DNA of 64,000 nucleotides from Cherax quadricarinatus. Taxonomy: Eukaryota; Arthropoda; Malacostraca; Decapoda; Parastacidae. Within the stretch, counting starts at the first letter, position 1. Each line of letters begins with the position of its first letter. The DNA is taken from positions 17,906,459 through 17,970,458 of the forward strand of contig NC_091293.1 of NCBI RefSeq assembly GCF_038502225.1. The letters run 5' to 3'. This document shows, piece by piece, positions 11,455 through 21,998 of this stretch. Position numbers and translations under genes: made by a program. A model generated the notes under the pieces. It was not told the DNA's origin. It ran no database searches and saw only the letters and a list, made by a program, of their open reading frames with translations.

Positions 11455-13765
11455 CAGTGGACCCCCGCATACCGATTTTAATCCGTGCAAGAGGGGTCAT
11501 TGGTATGCGAAATAATCGGTATGCGAATGAATTTTCCCCATAAGAAATAATGGAAATCAAATTAATCTGTGCAAGACACCCAAAAGTATGAAAAAAAAAA
11601 ATTTTTATCACATGAAATGTTAATTTTAATACACACAAACTGAAAAGGCATGCACACTTACATGACACTTACTTTTATTGAAGATCTGGTGATGATTGAT
11701 GGGATGGGAGGAGGGGAGAGAGAGTGTTAGTGTTTAGAAGGGGAATCCCCTTCCATTAAGACTTGAGGTGTCGAGTCCTTTTCTGGGGTTACTTCCCTTC
11801 TTCTTTTAATGCCACTAGGACCAGCTTCAGAGTCACTGGACTTCTTTCGCACAACATATCTGTCCATAGTGGCCTGTACCTCTCGTTCCTTTATGACTTT
11901 CCTAAAGTGTTTCACAACATTGTCAGTGTACAGGTTGCCAACACGGCTTGCAATAGCTGTGTGAGGGTGATTTTCATCAAAAAAGGTTTGCACTTCAAGC
12001 CACTTTGCACACATTTCCTTAATCTTTGTAGTAGGCAACTTCTTCAATTTCTCTCTCCCCTCCTCTGAACCAGTTTCCTCAGGTCTGGCCTCTTGCTGTT
12101 GAAGTTGATCTATCAGCTCATCAGTGGTTAGTTCTTCATTGTCCTCCTCCACCAACTCTTCCACATCCTCCCCACTAACCTCCAACCCCAAGGACTTTCC
12201 CAATGCCACAATGGATTCCTCAACTGGCATAATCCTCTCAGGGTTAGCCTCAAACCCTTCAAAATCCCTTTTGTCTACACATTCTGGCCACAGTTTCTTC
12301 CAAGCAGAGTTCAAGGTCTTCTTAGTCACTCCCTCCCAAGCCTTACCTATAAGGTTTACACAATTGAGGATATTAAAGTGCTCTCTCCAAAACTCTCTTA
12401 GAGTCAGTTGAGTTTTTGAGGTCACTACAAAGCACCTTTCAAACAGAGCTTTTGTGTACAGTTTTTTGAAGTTTGCAATAACCTGCTGGTCCATGGGCTG
12501 CAGGAGAGGAGTGGTATTAGGAGGCAAAAACTTGATGTTAATGAATTTCATGTTCCCATAAAGTCGCTCTGTCACGTCTGTAGGATGACCAGGGGCATTG
12601 TCTAACACCAGGAGGCACTTAAGTTCTAATTTCTTTTCAGTTAGGTAATCTTTCACATTGGGGGCAAATGCATGGTGTAACCAGTCATAGAAAAAGTTCC
12701 TAGTGACCCATGCCTTACTGTTTGCCCTCCACAGCACACAAATTCTCCTTGAGGACATTCTTTTGCCTGAACGCTCTGGGAGTTTCAGAGTGATACACTA
12801 ATAAATGCTTAACTTTGCAATCACCAGTAGCATTGGAACACATCAACAAAGTAAGCCTGTCTTTCATAGGCTTATGTCCTGGGAGTGCCTTTTCCTCCTA
12901 AGTAATGTAGGTCCTGCTTGGCATTTTCTTCCAAAACAGGCCTGTTTCATCACAATTAAACACTTGTTCAGGTTTCAGTCCTTCAGTCTCTATGTACTCC
13001 TTGAATTCATGCACATATTTTTCAGCCGCTTTGTGGTCCGAACTGGCAGCCTCACCATGCCTTATCACACTATGTATGCCACTACGCTTCTTAAATCTCT
13101 CAAACCAACCTTTGCTGGCCTTAAATTCACTCACATCAGCACTAGTTGCAGGCATTTTTTTAATTAAATCCTCATGCAACTTCCTAGCCTTTTCGCTTAT
13201 GATCGCTTGAGAGACGCTATCTCCTGCTAGCTGTTTTTCATTTATCCACACCAATAAGAGTCTCTCAACATCTTCCATCACTTGCGATCTTTGTTTCGAA
13301 AACACAGTTAAACCTTTGGCAAGAACAGCTTCCTTGATTGCCTTTCTGGTGCCCACAATAGTAGCGATGGTTGATTGGGGTTTCTTGTACAACCTGACCA
13401 GGTCGGCGATACGCACTCCACTTTCATACTTACCAATGATCTCTTTCTTCATCTCTATTGGAATTCTCACCCTTATTGCTGTAGGGTTGGCACTAGAAGC
13501 TTTCTTGGGGCCCATGGTCACTTATTTTCCAGAAAAAGCACGAAATATTCCGATTGTATGCTTGGATGTTACCGCGGAGGCTGGCTGGTAAACAATGGCA
13601 CGGGCGGCACATGTGAGGCTGGCTGAGGGCGCACATTGGACGCGTCTCGGACGAAAATCGGTGAGCGGGTTTTTAAGCGGTATGCGAGGCAAAATTTTTG
13701 CGATTAAAGCAAGCGGTATGCGGATTAATCGTTATGTGATGCCAACGGTATGCGGGGGTCCACTG
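11455..13765. mobile_element. Tigger element T4, nested in T3
   Basis: Left end CAGTGGACCCCCGCATACCG; right end read inward from 13765 CAGTGGACCCCCGCATACCG; TA at 11453-11454 and 13766-13767. The 2.3 kb length is typical of a complete Tigger. It encodes a nearly whole transposase on the minus strand. Confidence 0.9.
11727..13521 (-). pseudogene. Tigger/TIGD1-like transposase, one stop and one frameshift from intact
   Basis: The N-terminal part (13521-12898) has the CENP-B-type HTH pair, the WFERFKKRSGI segment and the first catalytic Asp in VFNCDETGLFWKK. A TAG codon at 12900-12898 interrupts, but the frame continues EEKALPGHKPMKDRLTLLMC. A one-base shift near 12755 leads into 12758-11727, with LLVLDNAPGHP (second Asp) and LLQPMDQQVI (third Asp), then an acidic tail. 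The DDE-family triad is thus complete. Known family role: cut-and-paste transposition into TA. The two lesions make this copy non-autonomous. Confidence 0.85.
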
Positions 13766-13862
13766 TATTTCTTATGGGGAAAATTAACTTGACTAACGAT
13801 AATTTTGACTAACGATGAGCTCTCAGGAACGGATTAATAGCGTTAGTCGAGGGTCCACTGTA

Positions 13863-14001
13863 TTTAAAAAAATATGAGGTAGTAATATGGACAGAGAAAG
13901 TATCAATTCAGCTAATATTTAAGCAAACAATAGTAAATAAGAAAATTACATAAGGTGACTTATGCTTACTAGTAAAATCACAAAATGAGGTAGTTGATTA
14001 T
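13863..14001 (-). other. short LINE-1 linker piece
   Basis: AT-rich 139-bp island between T3 and P3, similar in composition to 6125-7290. If P3 is removed, the minus-strand ORF1 frame meets TAA directly at the junction (codons GTT AAA TAA). Confidence 0.4.
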
Positions 14002-14835
14002 TTAACCCTTTGAGGGTCGACAGGCCCTCTCCGAAACTCGTTCTCAGGGTCGGCCAAATTTCAAAAAAAAAAAAATTATTTTTTCTTATGAAAAAATAGA
14101 GTTTTTTTTTCTAAACATTATAGGATAAACAAAAAAAAATTACCATCAATACTTACGGAGATATGGATGCATGAAGTTTGCAGAAAATGAGCCGCGTATG
14201 GCAACAGCGGCGACTGCCGCTCACCCGGTAAACTTTGATTTACTTGTATTTGAAGGTTTGTTGTTTTTTTCACTATTTTATTTTTTCACATAACTTATGT
14301 GGCCTATGAGACCAAAGTAAGGTGCAATGTACATATATACACTCGTTGTATACAACACAATAAGCACACAAACATAATTATCAATATATTGTTTACAAAA
14401 CTTGTTTACATAAACAAACAATACAAAACATTGTTTATTATTATTGTTCTATAATATATATACCAATATACAGTCACTGAACATATTCCTATTAGTTCTG
14501 CAGCTTGTGGAACTCTGAAACATGGTGTCATACACAATGGTGTTTTATCTTTCTCCCTCATTCTATCTCTTTCAATCTGTCTCTCTCTTTCTATCTGTCT
14601 GTCTATCTCTGTCTCACAGGTACACATAAATACAAGTATACATAGTATAAATTACCTAGGATAACCCAAGAAATCCAGACAAAGTGCTATACTCTGCTTG
14701 AAGATGTGAGTAAAAGTGATGACACAGTCTTGTGGCTCTCTGAGACAGAGAGCTAGACGGATAGACAGATAGACAGGGAGCTTGACAGACAGACAAATAG
14801 ACAGACAGAAATGTTAGTGTACCAGTACCAGTGTA

Positions 14836-14957
14836 CTAGTGTTCCACCCTCCTCCTCCTCTTCTTCCTCTTCCTCCTATTCCCCCTACTCTTCCTCCTCT
14901 TCCCCCTACTCTTCCTCATACTCTTCCTCTTCCTCCTCTTCCTCTTCCTCCTACTCT

Positions 14958-14989
<32 letters not shown>

Positions 14990-15116
14990 CTCTTCTTCCT
15001 CTTCCTCCTACTCTTCCTCCTCCTCCTCTTCTTCCTCTTCCTCCTCTTCCCCCTAATCTTCCTCCTACTATTCCTCTTCCTCCTCCTTTTCCTCTTATTC
15101 CTCTTCCTCCTACTCT

Positions 15117-15148
<32 letters not shown>

Positions 15149-15198
15149 CTCTTCTTCCTCTTCCCCCTACTCTTCCTCCTTCTCCTTCTCCTCCTCGT
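14836..15198 (+). repeat. (TCC/TTCC)n tract
   Basis: About 360 bp of imperfect TCC and TTCC triplet and quartet repeats, pyrimidine-only on the plus strand. Long open frames through it (poly-Ser, poly-Pro/Leu) are repeat artefacts. Confidence 0.95.
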
Positions 15199-15689
15199 CC
15201 ATAGTGTAAATTACAAGGAGTCGGCAGCTGTCAAAGTGACATATTGGCTCATTACTCTTTCCCCCTCCGGCCTGTCAAAACAATGGGGTCGGATGCTGCT
15301 TCCCCTCCTCCATTCTATCTAATTATCTTTCTCCCTCATTCTATCTGTCTGTCTATCTCTGTCTCACAGGTACACATAAATACAAGTATACATAGTATAA
15401 ATTACCTAGGATAACCCAAGAAACCCAGACAAAGTGCTATACTCTGCTTGAAGATGTGAGTAAAAGTGATGACGCAGTCTTGTGGCTCTCTGAGACAGAG
15501 AGCTAGATGGATAGACAGGGAGCTTGACAGACAGGCAAATAGACAGACAGAAATGTTAGTATACCAGCAAAAACAAAGGGAGGGCGATGTTCATCTCATC
15601 TTTTGGCATCAGCTCTACCCTCATTTACCCTCATCAAACGTCAGCACTTATCAGATGTTATCTCCCCTTATCTTGTTACTGTCATGGGT

Positions 15690-16110
15690 GAACATTTATT
15701 ATTACATATTATTATTATTACCTATTATTATTATTATGTATTATTATTATTATGTATTATTATTATTATGTATTATTATTATTATGTATTATTATTATTA
15801 TGTATTATTATTATGTATTATTGTTATCATTACGTATTCTTCTTCTTCCTCCTCCTCCTCTTCCTCCTCCTCCTCCTCCTCCTCCTCCTCCTCCTCCTCC
15901 TCCTCCTCCTCCTCCTCCTCCTCCTCTTCTTCCTCCTCCTCCTCCTCTTCTTCTTCCTCCTCCTCCTCCTCTTCTTCTTCCTCCTCCTCCTCCTCCTCCT
16001 CCTCCTCCTCCTCCTCCTCCTCCTCTGCCTCCTCCTCCTCTTGCCTCCTCCTCCTCTTGCCTCCTCCTCCTCTGCCTCCTCCTCCTCTGCCTCCTCCTCC
16101 TCCTCCTCCA
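15690..16110 (+). repeat. (ATT)n followed by (TCC)n tract
   Basis: 15690-15835 is mainly ATT/TAT repeats. 15837-16110 is nearly pure TCC with CTT and GCC interruptions. Strong purine/pyrimidine strand asymmetry that could form triplex DNA. Not coding. Confidence 0.95.
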
Positions 16111-16161
16111 TTCTTGGAACAAGTTTGAAGAGCTTGTAGTTCATAATCACTATCATTATCA

Positions 16162-16440
16162 TCACCAATGCTCACATCTGAGTCTGGGATTTTGGAAAAT
16201 AGGAGTTTCCTCTTTGATTCTGGTACAACTGAACGACGGCCCAGCACCAGAGGTGGAAGGCTGTGGGTTGTCTGGGTTTTCCTCACTATTACCCATATTA
16301 TGGTCATTAGTTTCGGTCAAAACCTCACCAGAACCTTGAAACTCATCTTCACTGTCACTTCCATCTGTATTAGAACTGTCACTGGGGAACAAAAGTGTCC
16401 CAATTCGCCGAGGAGTGAGGAACTTCTTACTGCAGGGCAC
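16162..16440 (-). pseudogene. possible piggyBac transposase N-terminus remnant
   Basis: The 92-residue minus-strand frame reads KFLTPRRIGTLLFPSDSSNT, then acidic SDSEDEF and PSTSGAGPSF. The live-looking relative at 22231 has LTPHRISTLLFEESDTD and repeated PSTSG, so this appears to be the same acidic N-terminal region. No catalytic domain follows. It is probably a remnant within P3, though the orientation relative to P3's ends is not proof. Confidence 0.5.
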
Positions 16441-16659
16441 GGTGGAAATTGTGTACTATGATGGCATTCCCACAATGCACCACTGGGTCCCAGATTTTTT
16501 TCCTACTGCGCACACCCACCACACAGACCCATTCTCTCACATCTAGGCTTATCAGCCTTTTCCTGCGAGATTTGAGGCCGCTAGAATTTATGCGTACTAG
16601 TACGTCAAAAACCCCTACGCGTAAGACGTACTAGTACGACCAAAACCCTCAAAGGGTTA

Positions 16660-17513
16660 ACATTATTCTCCCGCTTAAGTTTTCTGACTCTATAGAGGAG
16701 GTTCTGACGTTTTTTGGTAAGACACTCGTTTATGTATACCTCTTTCTTTACTTTAATAGATGCAATAATTAAGTCTTTTTTCCTGTCATGTGAGTGGAAT
16801 CTAAGCATAACACTTTTTCTACCATGGGATCCTAGTAACCTGGCTTCCTTTATTTCTGACTCTGGTACAGTAGCACTTGTTTGGTTCTTTATGATCTGGA
16901 AAGTAATTTCTTTACTGTTCGTTTGGTTCATATCACTGGGAAAAAGTGGACTGTTAACTATTATTGCATCTGATAGTTTATCTTGTTCAGTTTTATCTTC
17001 TTGGAGAGCAAAGTAGTCACTGAACTGGTTATCTAAGTTGTTCTTCCATTCTTTTACTGCTTCTTCAACCTTTGTATTAAGAGATATTATTTGTTGGGTA
17101 TGGCTATCTATGACTGTTTGGATGGTCTTGTCACAGTTAGTCATTCCTGGTGTTGTTAACTTTTGTTCAAGACTGAGGATTTTGTTCTCAAGTTGTGTCA
17201 TCCTGTTGTCTTGTTTTGTTAGCGTCTCTCGAAGATTCATATTTTCAATAACTAAGGTGGAGATGCATGACTTTAGGGTATCTGGATCGTTGGTCATACC
17301 TGAGAGACTACTTGGTAGGTTGAATCCGGGGAAGAGAGGGGAGGATGGGCTGGTGGCAGCCATGCTTGTTGTTATTGTTGTGGTGTGGCTTTGAGTGGTG
17401 GTGACAGGGGTGGTAGCTGGGCCGGCGTCTTCCTGGCTACACTTGTTGAATAGTTGATTTTTCGGTGTTTTCTTGCTGCCCTTGGTGCTGTTTCCTCTTA
17501 GATTGTGCCTCAT
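16660..17513 (-). pseudogene. LINE-1 ORF1 protein (coiled coil plus RRM-like)
   Basis: From the ATG at 17513 about 284 residues belong to the LINE. The sequence has a Ser/Thr/Pro-rich N-terminus (TTTQSHTTTITTSM), a coiled-coil stretch starting IENMNLRETLTKQDNRMTQL, and a C-terminal region with EITFQIIKN, IKEARLLGSHGRKSVMLRFH and VYINECLTKKRQNLLYRVRK. The last is the RNA-binding fold typical of LINE ORF1 proteins. The family binds LINE RNA and forms the RNP. The frame runs into P3 at 16660. With P3 removed it would stop within two codons, so the protein may be nearly complete. Confidence 0.7.
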
Positions 17514-17740
17514 AATACACGTACTACAGGAATTGTTGTAGTTAAGAAGAAGTTGTAGTTATACAAAGCTTGGGGTTACGTTGTTCGGCTGGCAGCGGGG
17601 TGTTGCTTTGGGTTTGAGGGCAGTCTTCCTTTGATCTCTATTATTTTCGATTTGTAGGTTTCACTGTTGGTAATCTTTGGTCATTCTGAGTGCTACGTTT
17701 GTAGTGCAGTTTTGCTTGTAACTAGGTCATCATAGGAGCA

Positions 17741-18697
17741 TTGGTGGCTCTGATAGTTGGAGAAAAGTACGGAGCTTGGAGGTCGCTGCTGTTGCTGCCG
17801 CTGCTCCTGCAGCGGAGAAAGAGGAAAAGGAGAAGGAGGAGGAGGAGGAGGAAGAGGAGAAGGAAGAGGAAGAGGAGAAGGAGGAGGAGGAGAATACGTA
17901 ATAATAATAATAGGTAATAATATGTTCCCTTGAAGCATGAAAAACAAAGTCCACCCCTGACAGTGACATGATAAGATGAGATAATATTTGATAAGAGCTG
18001 ACGTTTGATGAGCATACACGAGGGTGTAGTGATAACACTTGATAAGAAAGGATTAAAGGCGACATTTGATGAGCATCGGCCCTGCTTTGTTTTCAATGGT
18101 ACACAAACATGTCTGTCTCTCTATTTGTCTGTCAAGCTCCCTGTCTATCTGTCTCTCCATCTAGCTCTCTGTCTCAGAGAGAGCCACAAGACTGGGTCAT
18201 CACTTTTACTCACATCTTCAAGCAGAGTATAGCACTTTGTCTGGATTTTTTGGGTTATCCTAGGTAATTTACACTTTGTATACTTGTATTTATGTGTACC
18301 TGTGAGACAGAGATAGACAGCGACAGATTGAAAGAGGTAGATACAGATAGACAGAGACAGAGATACAGAGATAGAGATTGACAGACCCTAAACTTGGGGT
18401 TAACATCACTTTCCTCTTAAAAGAGGAGTGTTAATATGACATTACATCAGTGAATCCTTGGTGTTTGCCGCACTGTTTGCTCTAGCTGGTGCTCAATTTA
18501 ACTGGTGCTCCCACAAGGTACTAAGTGGTCCCAGATTTTTTTTATTATGGTGCACACCGAGTGTTAAGACCCATTCTGTGCTGACCAGGCATCTCAGAGC
18601 AATTGTGCCAAATTTGGAGACAGGAAAATTAAAACATATGTATATGTTTGGGGCGCTACGCGTAAGAACATATATATACGTTTGGACCGTTTAGCGG
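17741..18697 (-). other. right interior of P1
   Basis: Contains an (AGG)n tract (about 17815-17892), a short AAT repeat, and a stretch (18110-18300) whose reverse complement matches 14700-14790 and 15440-15545 in P3. This shows P1 and P3 are relatives lying in opposite orientation. No coding frame. Confidence 0.5.
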
Positions 18698-18893
18698 TTA
18701 AAGTGCCCTAGAGCGATAAAATGCATATACAGTACGTACACTCATTACTTACCTGAAAATATTTGTAGTCTTAATATAGGGTGCGAGGTGAGTGAACGAG
18801 ATTAAATAAGTAAACGAGAGAAAGAGAGAGAGAATGAGTACGTGAGTAATAGGTTCACGAGTTTTATAAACAAACCAGCCAGATGCGTATGGT

Positions 18894-20790
18894 TTTATTT
18901 ATTTATTATTAGCACACTGGCTGATTCCCACCAAGGCAGGGTGGCCCGAAAAAGAAAAACTTTCACCATCATTCACTCCATCACTGTCTTGCCAGAAGGG
19001 TGCTTTACACTACAGTTTTTAAACTGCAACATTAACACCCCTCCTTCAGAGTGCAGGCACTGTACTTCCCATCTCCAGAACTCAAGTCCGGCCTGCCGGT
19101 TTCCCTGAATCCCTTCATAAATGTTACTTTGCTCACACTCCAACAGCATGTCAAGTATTAAAAACCATTTGTCTCCATTCACTCCTATCAAACACGCTCA
19201 CACATGCCCGCTGGAAGTCCAAGCCCCTCGCATACAAAACCTCCTTTACCCCCTCCCTCCAAGTTTTCCTAGGCCGACCCCTACCCCGCCCTCCTTCCAC
19301 TACAGACTGATACACTCTTGAAGTCATTCTGTTTCGCTCCATTCTCTGTACATGTCCGAACCACCTCAACAACCCTTCCTCAGCCCTCTGGACAACAGTT
19401 TTGGCAATCCCGCACCTCCTCCTAACTTCGAAACTACGAATTCTCTGCATCATATTCACGCCACACATTGCCCTCAGACATGACATCTCCACTGCCTCCA
19501 GCCTTCTCCTCGCTGCAACATTCATCACCCATGCTTCACAACCATATAAGAGCGTTGGTAAAACTATACTCTCATACATTTCCCCTCTTTGCCTCCAAGG
19601 ACAAAGTTCTTTGTCTCCACAGACTCCTAAGTGTACCACTCACCCTTTTCCCCTCATCAATTCTATGATTCACCTCATCTTTCATAGATCCATCCGCTGA
19701 CACATCCACTCCCAAATATCTGAATACATTCACCTCCTCCATACTCTCTCCCTCCAATCTGATATCCAATCTTTTTGTTATCCTCATAACCTTACTCTTT
19801 CCTGTATTCACTTTTAATTTTCTTCTTTTGCATATCCTACCAAATTCGTCCACCAACCTCTGCAACTTCTCTTCAGAATCTCCCAAGAGCACAGTGTCAT
19901 CAGCAAAGAGCAACTGTGACAACTCCCACTTTGTGTGATTCTTTATCTTTTAACTCCACGCCTCTTGCCAAGACCCTCGCATTTACTTCTCTTACAACCC
20001 CATCTATATATTAAACAACCACGGTGACATCACACATCCTTGTCTAAAGCCTACTTTTACTGGGAAATAATCTCCCTCTTTCCTACATACTCTAACTTGA
20101 GCCTCACTATCCTCGTAAAAACTGTTCACTGCTTTCAGTAACCTACCTCCTACGCCATACACCTGCAACATCTGCCACATTGACCCCCATCCACCCTGTC
20201 ATACGCCATTTCCAAATCCATAAATGCCACAAAAACCTCTTTAGCCTTATCTAAATACTGTTCACTTATATGTTTCACTGTAAACACCTGGTCCACACAC
20301 CCCCTACCTTTCCTAAAGCCTCCTTGTTCATCTGCTATCCTATTCTCTGTCTTACTCTTAATTCTTTCAATAATAACTCTACCATACACTTTACCAGGTA
20401 TACTCAACAGACTTATCCCCCTATAATTTTTGCACTCTCTTTTGTCCCCTTTACCTTTATACAAAGGAACTATGCATGCTCTTTGCCAATCCCTGGGTAC
20501 TTTACCCTCTTCCATACATTTATTAAATAATTGCACCAACCACTCCAAAATTATATCCTCACCTGCTTTTAACATTTCTATCTTTATCCCATCAATCCCG
20601 GCTGCCTTACCCCCTTTCATTTTACCTACTGCCTCACGAACTTCCCCCACACTCACAACTGGCTCTTCCTCACTCCTACAAGATATTATTCCTCCTTGCC
20701 CTATACATGAAATCACAGCTTCCCTATCTTCATTAACATTTAACAATTCCTCAGAATATTCCCTCCATCTTCCCAGTACCTCTAATGTAG
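18894..20790 (-). pseudogene. RTE-like LINE, 1.9 kb 5'-truncated copy
   Basis: The minus strand from 20790 encodes VREAVGKMKGGKAAGIDGIK, VPLYKGKGDKRECKNYRGIS, EQGGFRKGRGCVDQVFTVKH and FMDLEMAYDRVD (RT box A). It is then out of frame through GFRQGCVMSPWLFNI (box B) and returns at 19922 with LLFADDTVLLGD (box C). The C-terminus (19639-19151) has CLRAMCGVNMMQR and RWFGHVQRM. There are two or three frame breaks. The endonuclease is absent, through 5' truncation at about 20790. It is inserted in T1's own sequence. Confidence 0.8.
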
Positions 20791-21330
20791 GTATGTAGTC
20801 CGCCTGGGCTACATACATGTACTTACACCTACTGACATAGCATGTTTATATGCTATGTAACGTGTTTCTTATATAGTTTTGAAGAAAATCTCAGATGGAT
20901 TAATGAAAATGTCTATATTAACGTTTTATATGATATTTAATGCGCCTCAGAGTGATTATTATTGTTATTATTATTATTATTATTATTATTAATATTGCAT
21001 CTTCAAGACTAATAAGACACTCTTAGTGATTTTAATGTGTACCTGCATACCAGCACTGTGTAAGTTTACTTAGGTACAGGTACACATAAGTATAATTTTC
21101 GGAGTTATAATAATAATGTAGGGATGTAATCTGCCTGGGTTACATACCTACACCTACCTACATGATATATTTATATAAACATAGCATGTTTATATGCTAT
21201 GTAATGTGTTTCTTATATTATTTTGAAGAAAATATCATAGTTGGATTAATGAAAATATCTGTATTGACGTAAAATAAAACTTTTAATGTGCCCTAGAGTG
21301 ATTACTATTACATAATAGAGAGATGTCCTC
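20790..21330. repeat. imperfect tandem duplication inside T1
   Basis: The block around 20800-20960 recurs at 21125-21310. Shared words include agcatgtttatatgctatgt and ggattaatgaaaat. Between them lies an ATT microsatellite (20957-20992). Not coding. Confidence 0.65.
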
Positions 21331-21456
21331 ACGGAGAATGTAAACAAACTGGGTGGTGCACGCCTTATTTGAAAGAATGCTTGCCATATAGAAAGTTTTG
21401 GTCATAATTTGAAATCGTCATATTAGAGGAGCACCGCAAAGCGGGACCCTACTGTA

Positions 21457-21990
21457 ATAAAAAAATGGATATTGGATTGGAGAGAAGGAGTATGGAGGAA
21501 GTGAATGTGTTCAGATATTTTGGGATGGACATGTCAGAGGACTGGGCTGTGAGAGATAAGGTGAGCCATAGAATTGATAAGGGTAGAAAAGGTAGGTGAA
21601 GCACTGAGGCATCTGTGGAGACAGAGAACATTATACATACACAGATAACTCACACACAGAGGACAAACTTACATTTTGATCCTTGTTGGATCATTAATTA
21701 GTCACATATCCAAAATGTCATCATAAGTTTCAATCTACTGTGTGCAGGTTATTTGTGTATTGTTCCAGTCACAGTATTGTGCCATTTTGTTCTTTAACAT
21801 TATCCATGGAGGCAAAAAGGGATATGTATGAGAGTTTAGTGGTATCAACACTTATATGGTTGTGAATGTTGCAGCAAGGAGGCTGGAGGCAGTGGAGATG
21901 TCATGACTGAGGGCAATGTGTGGTGTGAATATTATGCAGGGAATTCTTAGTTTGGCGATTAGAAGGTGGTCTATGTCTAGTTCTTAAGTA
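21457..21990 (+). pseudogene. RTE-like LINE, second half of the split copy
   Basis: The plus strand resumes MDIGLERRSMEEVNVFRYFG, then VSHRIDKGRK, and after a small insert EAKRDMYESLVVSTL and fragments of the VAARRLEAVEMS region. These are the residues that should follow those at 164-331. Frameshifts and stops are frequent. Homology fades near 21990, where piggyBac P4 begins. Confidence 0.7.
21635..21795. mobile_element. 161-bp insertion with 8-bp target duplication
   Basis: AACATTAT occurs at 21627-21634 and 21796-21803, exactly bracketing DNA that interrupts the RTE frame. Sister copies read uninterrupted across this point. An 8-bp duplication fits hAT-type elements, but I see no convincing terminal inverted repeat. 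Confidence 0.55.
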
Positions 21991-21998
21991 GTCTTTAA

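Larger units (their letters stand above)
10518..13860. mobile_element. Tigger element T3
   Basis: Left end CAGTGGACCCTCGACCAACG; right end read inward from 13860 CAGTGGACCCTCGACTAACG; TA at 10516-10517 and 13861-13862. It encodes the transposase N-terminus on the plus strand and has an internal deletion. T4 is inserted in its 3' subterminal region at 11455-13765. Confidence 0.85.
14006..16655. mobile_element. piggyBac-type element P3, swollen by microsatellites
   Basis: Left end CCCTTTGAGGGTCGACAGGC; right end read inward from 16655 CCCTTTGAGGGTTTTGGTCG; TTAA at 14002-14005 and 16656-16659. Subterminal GTACTAGTAC palindromes lie near the right end, as in P2. The interior holds huge (TCC)n and (ATT)n tracts and a remnant N-terminal frame. 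It splits LINE-1 ORF1. Confidence 0.8.
1772..17740 (-). mobile_element. LINE-1 (CR1/L2-group non-LTR retrotransposon), full-length but five-way split
   Basis: Reading the minus strand: 5' region up to about 17740, ORF1 17513-16660, an AT-rich linker, ORF2 (endonuclease then RT) 5069-2329, then 3' UTR with (AAATA)n at about 1772. Removing four DNA transposons with clear TA or TTAA duplications (5102-6120, 7293-10499, 10518-13860, 14006-16655) gives an element of about 6 kb. A sister 3' fragment lies on the plus strand at 38346-39045. The exact 5' end is uncertain. CR1/L2-group placement is by RT motif similarity from memory. Confidence 0.7.
764..18697. mobile_element. piggyBac-type element P1 nested in T1
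   Basis: Left end CCTTTAAACGGTCCAAACGT at 764 and right end, read inward from 18697, CCGCTAAACGGTCCAAACGT. Each is flanked by TTAA (760-763 and 18698-18701), the piggyBac target. The same terminus opens the transposase-bearing element at 21999. Its own sequence is roughly 764-1545 plus about 17750-18697. Between these lies LINE-1. No transposase frame survives. The right arm contains gacagag-type short repeats and a stretch shared in inverse orientation with the element at 14006-16655. Confidence 0.75.
334..21454. mobile_element. Tigger/mariner-like DNA transposon T1 (outermost nest)
   Basis: Left terminus CAGTAGGACCCCACTTATAT at 334; the right terminus read inward from 21454 is CAGTAGGGTCCCGCTTTGCG. 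Both are flanked by TA (332-333 and 21455-21456). Its own sequence is only about 1.3 kb (334-759, 18702 to about 18893, and about 20790-21454). The rest is later insertions. Both arms share an internal segment about Kpn-length around the words gtagtcttaatatagggtgc. I found no transposase in its own sequence, so it was probably non-autonomous. The two flanks join one RTE reading frame, which supports the boundaries independently. Confidence 0.8.

Noticed and set aside
11727..12758. Host TIGD-like gene
   Set aside because: It lies between matching terminal repeats with TA duplication and carries a stop and a frameshift.
15466..16339. Long poly-Ser, poly-Pro, poly-Leu and poly-Glu/Gly frames on both strands
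   Set aside because: All are translations of the (TCC)n and (ATT)n tracts; every frame of such repeats stays open.
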